Below are positions 9,601 through 10,990 of a DNA stretch of 10,990 bases, one piece after another. Numbering within the stretch: position 1 is the stretch's first letter; each line of letters begins with the position of its first letter. The notes beneath the pieces were generated by a model. It had not been told where the DNA came from, ran no database searches, and saw nothing but the letters and a program-made list of their open reading frames with translations. The translations under genes were made by a program, and so were the position numbers. Source of the stretch: Clostridiales bacterium (GTDB lineage: Bacteria > Bacillota_A > Clostridia > Saccharofermentanales > Saccharofermentanaceae); NCBI GenBank assembly GCA_024695545.1, contig JAILHZ010000027.1, positions 1 to 10,990 on the forward strand, in the 5' to 3' direction.

Positions 9601-9701
9601 ATAGCACCGACGATTCGGCGGAAAGCCGGAGATCGGAATCCGGAAGCAATGGAGGAATGAAGTGATGCAAGCATCGTCATCAAGGAGCGGTTATTCTTCA
9701 T
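3627..9701 (-). CDS. Giant sortase-anchored surface protein: triple repeat, fibro-slime domain, six isopeptide Ig-like domains
   Basis: This protein has 2024 residues. AAAGGAG (9715-9709) 7 bases upstream supports the ATG at 9701. Residues 1-51 form a signal peptide with an unusually long basic N-region (1-29) and a hydrophobic core at 30-50. Residues 52-135 are a Ser/Thr/Pro/Glu-rich linker. Residues 136-280 are an unassigned module. Residues 281-745 hold three tandem repeats. Residues 794-1120 match the fibro-slime domain (GDDDFW at 1006-1011, then VDGELVIDLGGIHD), a PA14-like sandwich. Residues 1124-1977 are six Ig-like Cna-B/SpaA/Spy0128-type domains. The C-terminus has LIPTG at 1982-1986, a membrane helix and a charged tail, a cell-wall sorting signal. 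It is probably the tip or stalk adhesin of a pilus built by the sortase and pilin just upstream. The ligand is unknown. The reading frame is intact throughout. Confidence 0.92.
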   Translation of the reverse strand: MKNNRSLMTMLASLHSSIASGFRSPAFRRIVGAMLVVANLTASSGILLAVGSEDAGTEPTSFVNQVEDGSSAEPKTSGSGVSEDPSITDGQKDTLSSDPTSDLKIEQTQEPKEGPSFSSEPSATKLDTAPSSPETKDETVLAFTGDDYSVTVSYGPETGIPQDAQLAVREIYGNAEYDTCCDQIAEVMDTKDVSYLRFFDISILSGGVTCEPSAGTRVSVKITLNDSPEGELNVLHLPDDEETSFVDKKVTPTSEGTEVLFEADGFSAYAIVAGPGEVPVGWTQVTTVEQVRERMSAGKGLYLSMTGCYFSNQQGDAGSGQTGIVRIKTTQAYPTDTAAEYFFEPVPDSQNEFYIYCLNNNGDRQYVKHGPGDHSLSFSETEKTPFTLTWNNGKKAFQLVYNGEYWNRFRADGGTCIATWNSVDDNTYLKMWYYEHVETDPYNLDGKTYGLMSYPSGVNGKAMMAESNSAGNGLEAKLLTVMANKSSHNDKLFVPKDSDITMWSFEWQGGTEYHISAEVDGVKKYMNISGSGVTLSDSPVNVKVIPGNGTNSGTISLEANGYTIGYTGNLENGFKTGGSDKWLSLVRLGELTSSYYIVHSADRVSVSDTTQVRDGQKVVIYTRIWNETTKNYEFYAVDGDGSLVRCYPEGSRIEWVGSPLNTLLWDFVEYTGEDGQPNQYYELYNEYSEKYIAPQLNDGQTLSDSPLGIHLPGRTAKEYSTKIHAWDEDQYNYARVKTELQYDSQGRVTGGRIVSEPLPVDEDTTDERADFYFAIITDLFEEPELHDVETVNNDDYGITMRMVDFGNVSNNRSQDQIDTLGNTNYTNGNPTQGLLADHILEGENYPRATTPGAKTFEELYNLPSARDVNHLFVKSVYETSGYFEFDSSQNYARLQDNGDFAVYQELVTSEEVNQNFLRHGQFFPYNDIKRDANGNLMFSTANPENVANALGRVLPETDPRKYEKLFTVGNKNEVNFFFGMEISSSFVQTPNGLDDWGHDIIYEFSGDDDFWLYVDGELVIDLGGIHDAISGSVNYRTGEVVVNGKETTLYDTFKEHYLKPERGMTEDEVNAKLQEIFKEHTKSDGSSYWTFQDYTSHTMKIYYMERGSGASNLHMRFNQSSVRKGTVILGKEISGADQMETYLAEFPYQIYYMVEGGAEQRLTQTDSDIAVYYKGTTRPVKYADSYTIGGVTYNDVFFLKPGELCEIKVPDDTISYRIIECGVDDDIYNEVYVNGVKIENPDPLTEETRLVFDRGNGRYDYAIPPQKVSDRTSVRFVNHVDPEALRTITIKKRVFDEAATHELEPEETFNIRVYLDFESQDTSLDPVRLKECPADMYVYHVKDEDGNYCKYDTSLKKFVKLGDGKTDFTQLTQEEKRQSSFRTSIYGAISKIPVKYTVELREVLVGTKYMIEERDNEVPDGYSLHGYRLSTDGSELSPDDTTPVTGQLTSYSATDPYSLQKCPRGIIQKAGSISGEQDPHVDVVNLKGWGYRIYKEWNDEDYMSDRAPAYFAIYADGQMVEGTVRQLVKGNDSLYWYFPLLKEGVDWSQYDVREVTISNSTPTIENGIVTDPGTVTPIEQDGKVTLMGTMKGASSAIPCEYTVTYDHVNQDSNHNNIQTVKIKNTRPGFEVRKTDWDGHPLSGAQFTLTDKEANIKIGPFSSDDTGYVTTAFLRENVDYQLEETLSPHGYQGIPATATIRKNTDGTISVSGLDQEYYVKTDDAITLKNRPYTFTVTKLDENGDPLADALFALHKVKNVNGVVSEDPLPLPGYENLRSGPDGGIPELNSTLLPGTYVLRETKAPDGFQKLKFAVEFVVEKSGGIRLNGTYLQDVEFISPASANADGEMEYELRLTNHPLGSLQITKEVAGSRADVSQKFDFTITLKDSDGLPLKSVRVKQNSGNARNQGLNAQGSWTFKLAHGETVEFIDLDKETAYTVSENNLDYDAGYKLNGAEDRVTGNTVSGKVGARTELEFINKKNGLIPTGLQIPVRTILGAVLVFALGSGVFFVRGARRNKDEEDDNE
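3630..3758 (-). other. Cell-wall sorting signal of the adhesin (LIPTG type)
   Basis: Residues 1982-2024 comprise LIPTG, about 20 hydrophobic residues (IPVRTILGAV... to FFV) and the tail RGARRNKDEEDDNE. The motif departs from LPxTG and is closer to the EVPTG signal of the Streptococcus pyogenes pilin Spy0128, which a pilus-specific class B sortase uses. This fits the class B sortase encoded upstream. The pairing is inferred. Confidence 0.8.
3771..6332 (-). other. Stalk of six tandem candidate isopeptide-bond domains in the adhesin
   Basis: Six units follow each other, each opening with a lysine on a beta strand and closing with an asparagine just before the next unit. Candidate pairs are K1131-N1278, K1291/1292-N1485, K1495-N1624, K1633-N1728, K1737-N1855 and K1865-N1977. 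Catalytic glutamates are visible in several: E1412 (IEERD), E1682 (LEETLSPHGY), E1799 (LRETKAPDGF) and E1940 (VSENN). Units four and five are classical SpaA/Cna-B. Unit six resembles Spy0128-type domains. Lys-Asn isopeptide bonds make such stalks rigid and protease-resistant. Bond formation is inferred from residue placement only. Confidence 0.7.
6342..7322 (-). other. Fibro-slime (PA14-like) domain of the adhesin
   Basis: Residues 794-1120 start with DDYGITMRMVDF, contain GYFEFDSSQNYA and WGHDIIYEFSGDDDFWLYVDG, and continue through ELVIDLGGIHDAISGSVNY to HTMKIYYMERG. This matches the fibro-slime domain (TIGR02148 family), a PA14-related beta sandwich named from slime-mould proteins and found in bacterial surface proteins. 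The acidic GDDD cluster (1006-1009) and the following IDLGG could bind calcium and carbohydrate as in PA14 lectins. Ligand binding is inference. Confidence 0.75.
7467..8861 (-). repeat. Three diverged tandem repeats (~160 residues each) in the adhesin
   Basis: Residues 281-745 contain three related units. An aromatic-x-Phe anchor lies at Y341, W503 and W665, exactly 162 residues apart. Each is followed by an aromatic-rich strand (FYIYCLNN, EYHISAEV, YYELYNEY), a K/QY segment (RQYVKHG, KKYMNISG, EKYIAPQ) and an LSxS element (SLSFSE, TLSDSP, TLSDSP). Units two and three also share DGKTYGLMSY and DGQKVVIYTR, before SFEW and DFVEY. Units one and two share a following stretch ending YLKMWYYE and WLSLVRLGE. 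The identity is low, so the duplication is old. The strand pattern suggests a beta-rich, possibly lectin-like fold; function unknown. Confidence 0.65.
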
Positions 9702-10296
9702 ATTCCGTCTCCTTTCTCTTTATGGACGCAAGGAGGAGTAAAGATGCGCCCGTCATAATAAAAGCATAAGCGATGCCATCAGGTGTTTCTCTCTTGTCAC
9801 CTGTTTTAACGATCGGATCCTTTCTTTTAGGATCTCGTACCGCTTCATTCACAAATGCCACCTCCGTCGGTTTGACATTTCCTTCTTTTTCCAGGATCAC
9901 CTGGTATTCCAGATTTCCCTCATCATCATTTGTGACAAAGAGAGTGACTAGGTACACCATCTCATCATAAATGATCGTCTTATTATCGCCGGTCTTCTCA
10001 TATACTTTGTACTGATAGGTACCGGGCTCATCGAGCAGGACTTCGAACTTCGCCGTACCCGAACCATGGATCGTAACTACATCCTGTTTCGGGACCGGAC
10101 AGTTATCTCCCATACGCTGTATCACAAATTCAAAATCGACATCTGCGCTGCCAGTTACTGTACAGGTAAACGGGATTTCCGCTGTAACCGGCTGATATTC
10201 GAATTCTGCCCGGGTCGGAGAAATCACGCACGAAAGGACGACACAGAGCGACAGGACTGTCACAAGTGCTTTTGCCAAAGAAATATATTTCTTCAT
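9691..10296 (-). CDS. FctA/Spy0128-like pilin subunit with VKTGD sorting signal
   Basis: The protein has 201 residues from the ATG at 10296. AAAGGA lies only 3 bases upstream. A TTG at 10308 with AGGAG 10 bases upstream is an alternative that adds four residues. Residues 1-30 are a signal peptide ending PTRA. Residues 31-152 form one Spy0128-type Ig-like domain, with EIPFTCTVTG (strand one, 40-49), GTYQYKVYEKTGDN (92-105, Glu100 in the E-box position) and AFVN (147-150, Asn150). VKTGD at 163-167, a hydrophobic stretch (174-192) and the tail KRKETEYEE form a sorting signal. Oddly, the lysine expected in strand one is missing, with Cys45 at about that point; Cys66 is the only other mature cysteine. 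It lies 25 bases after the sortase and overlaps the adhesin start by 11 bases, implying translational coupling. It is probably the repeating pilus subunit. Confidence 0.85.
   Translation of the reverse strand: MKKYISLAKALVTVLSLCVVLSCVISPTRAEFEYQPVTAEIPFTCTVTGSADVDFEFVIQRMGDNCPVPKQDVVTIHGSGTAKFEVLLDEPGTYQYKVYEKTGDNKTIIYDEMVYLVTLFVTNDDEGNLEYQVILEKEGNVKPTEVAFVNEAVRDPKRKDPIVKTGDKRETPDGIAYAFIMTGASLLLLASIKRKETEYEE
9709..9715 (-). promoter_or_regulatory. Adhesin ribosome binding site inside the pilin tail
   Basis: AAAGGAG lies 7 bases before the adhesin ATG and within the codons for the basic cytoplasmic tail of the pilin (K-R-K-E). The pilin stop is 8 bases beyond the first base of the adhesin ATG, in another frame. 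Ribosomes finishing the pilin can therefore restart on the adhesin, tying the output of the two subunits together. Confidence 0.75.
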
Positions 10297-10321
10297 CGAT
10301 CCTTTCAAATCTATGATTCTC

Positions 10322-10990
10322 CTATTGATTCTCTAAAATGTATGCAAATACGACGATCCTCGTCGTCGAGGTGTCACCCGCGCAGGTACTGAGGCACAGG
10401 ACCCTGTGGTTTATGTTTTTTACCTTTTCGCGGAGAAACATATACAATCCCTCGTAGTTTTCAGGATTGAAGATGAAATCGTCTTTCGCATCCGCCGTCA
10501 TGGCATAGAATACTTCAAGTTCATACTTCACCTTGCCATCCCGCCCCACCAGCAGTTGTCCGTGCCTGTGGGAATTAAGATAGTCTTCGTCGAGATAATC
10601 ATCGAGCGCCCCGAACATCACGCCGTATTCCATGTGGTGTCCATAGATCAGCGAGTATTCATCGGTAAAAGCACTGTTATTCCTGCTGTCCAGAAATATG
10701 CTCCCGGACAGCGAGAACTTGCCGTACGGATCCTTATTGAGATACTCGGTGTTATCTTTCCCCTGCATGATCGGATAATCGATGTTCGTGTCGTCCATCG
10801 TGATCCAGCCCACCATGTCCGAGGTAATCGGAGATTCGGAAACAGTTCCGTTTTCTTCTTCCACCCCCGGCTTGAACTTCAGGTAAGATCCATCATTTGC
10901 ATGATCGAAGACATACCAAGTATCGTAGAGCGCATAGATACAGATCAGAAGCGCGATGATAAAGATCAGCAGCATCGTCTTCTCATATGC
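10322..10990 (-). CDS. Class B sortase (5' end outside window)
   Basis: The frame is open to the window edge, giving 222 visible codons ending with TAG at 10324-10322. An internal ATG at 10975 begins right at the membrane segment, and the frame continues upstream (AYEKT), so the true start is probably outside. Numbering from that ATG: a membrane anchor at 1-22, GWI...NIDYPIMQGKDNTEYL at 56-79 typical of class B, catalytic His in YGHHM (113, or 114), Cys198 in LSTC and Arg206 in TTRIVVFA. Such transpeptidases cleave between Thr and Gly of sorting signals and attach the protein to the wall or to another pilin. Its place directly upstream of a pilin and a giant anchored adhesin points to a pilus-assembling sortase like SrtC1 of S. 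pyogenes. A signal peptidase-like chaperone, often present in such loci, is not in view. Confidence 0.9.
   Translation of the reverse strand, partial: AYEKTMLLIFIIALLICIYALYDTWYVFDHANDGSYLKFKPGVEEENGTVSESPITSDMVGWITMDDTNIDYPIMQGKDNTEYLNKDPYGKFSLSGSIFLDSRNNSAFTDEYSLIYGHHMEYGVMFGALDDYLDEDYLNSHRHGQLLVGRDGKVKYELEVFYAMTADAKDDFIFNPENYEGLYMFLREKVKNINHRVLCLSTCAGDTSTTRIVVFAYILENQ

Overview
The window looks like part of the chromosome of a low-to-mid-GC Bacillota member, most likely a Clostridia/Lachnospiraceae-type gut bacterium. This is inferred from the proteins (class B sortase with an FctA/Spy0128-type pilin and a very large fibro-slime/Cna-B surface protein, and a clostridial-type acyl-CoA synthetase) and from strong AGGAGG-like ribosome binding sites. 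No RNA gene, insertion sequence, CRISPR array or phage gene was found.

All six genes are on the minus strand, so transcription runs from position 10990 towards 1. First comes a cell-surface locus at 10990-3627. It holds a class B sortase (5' end outside the window), a small FctA-like pilin (10296-9691) and a 2024-residue anchored surface protein (9701-3627). The three are packed as an operon: the pilin's possible ribosome binding site overlaps the sortase stop, and the pilin and adhesin overlap by 11 bases, with the adhesin's ribosome binding site inside the last pilin codons. The likely logic is that the sortase joins or anchors the two C-terminally signalled proteins into a surface fibre, with the large protein as adhesive tip or stalk.

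The large protein has a clear architecture. It runs from a signal peptide through a Ser/Thr/Pro-rich linker, an unassigned module, three 162-residue-spaced repeats and a fibro-slime (PA14-like) domain. It ends with six consecutive candidate isopeptide-bonded Ig-like domains and an LIPTG-type sorting signal.

After a 78-base gap with a possible promoter, three housekeeping or unknown-role genes follow. They are a CofE-like (F420-0:glutamate ligase family) protein (3548-2355), a rho-independent-type hairpin (2333-2305), an MprF-like flippase-domain membrane protein (2245-1175), and the 5' part of an acyl-CoA synthetase (1040 to beyond position 1).

The 134-base gap between the last two contains an extended -10 promoter. 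It also contains three copies of an AAAAAGCAC-like element at exact 18-base spacing, the first sitting where the -35 hexamer should be. This is the best candidate for an undescribed regulatory element here. The most interesting protein-level signals are the triple repeat in the adhesin and the loss of the usual isopeptide lysine in the pilin, where a cysteine stands in its place.
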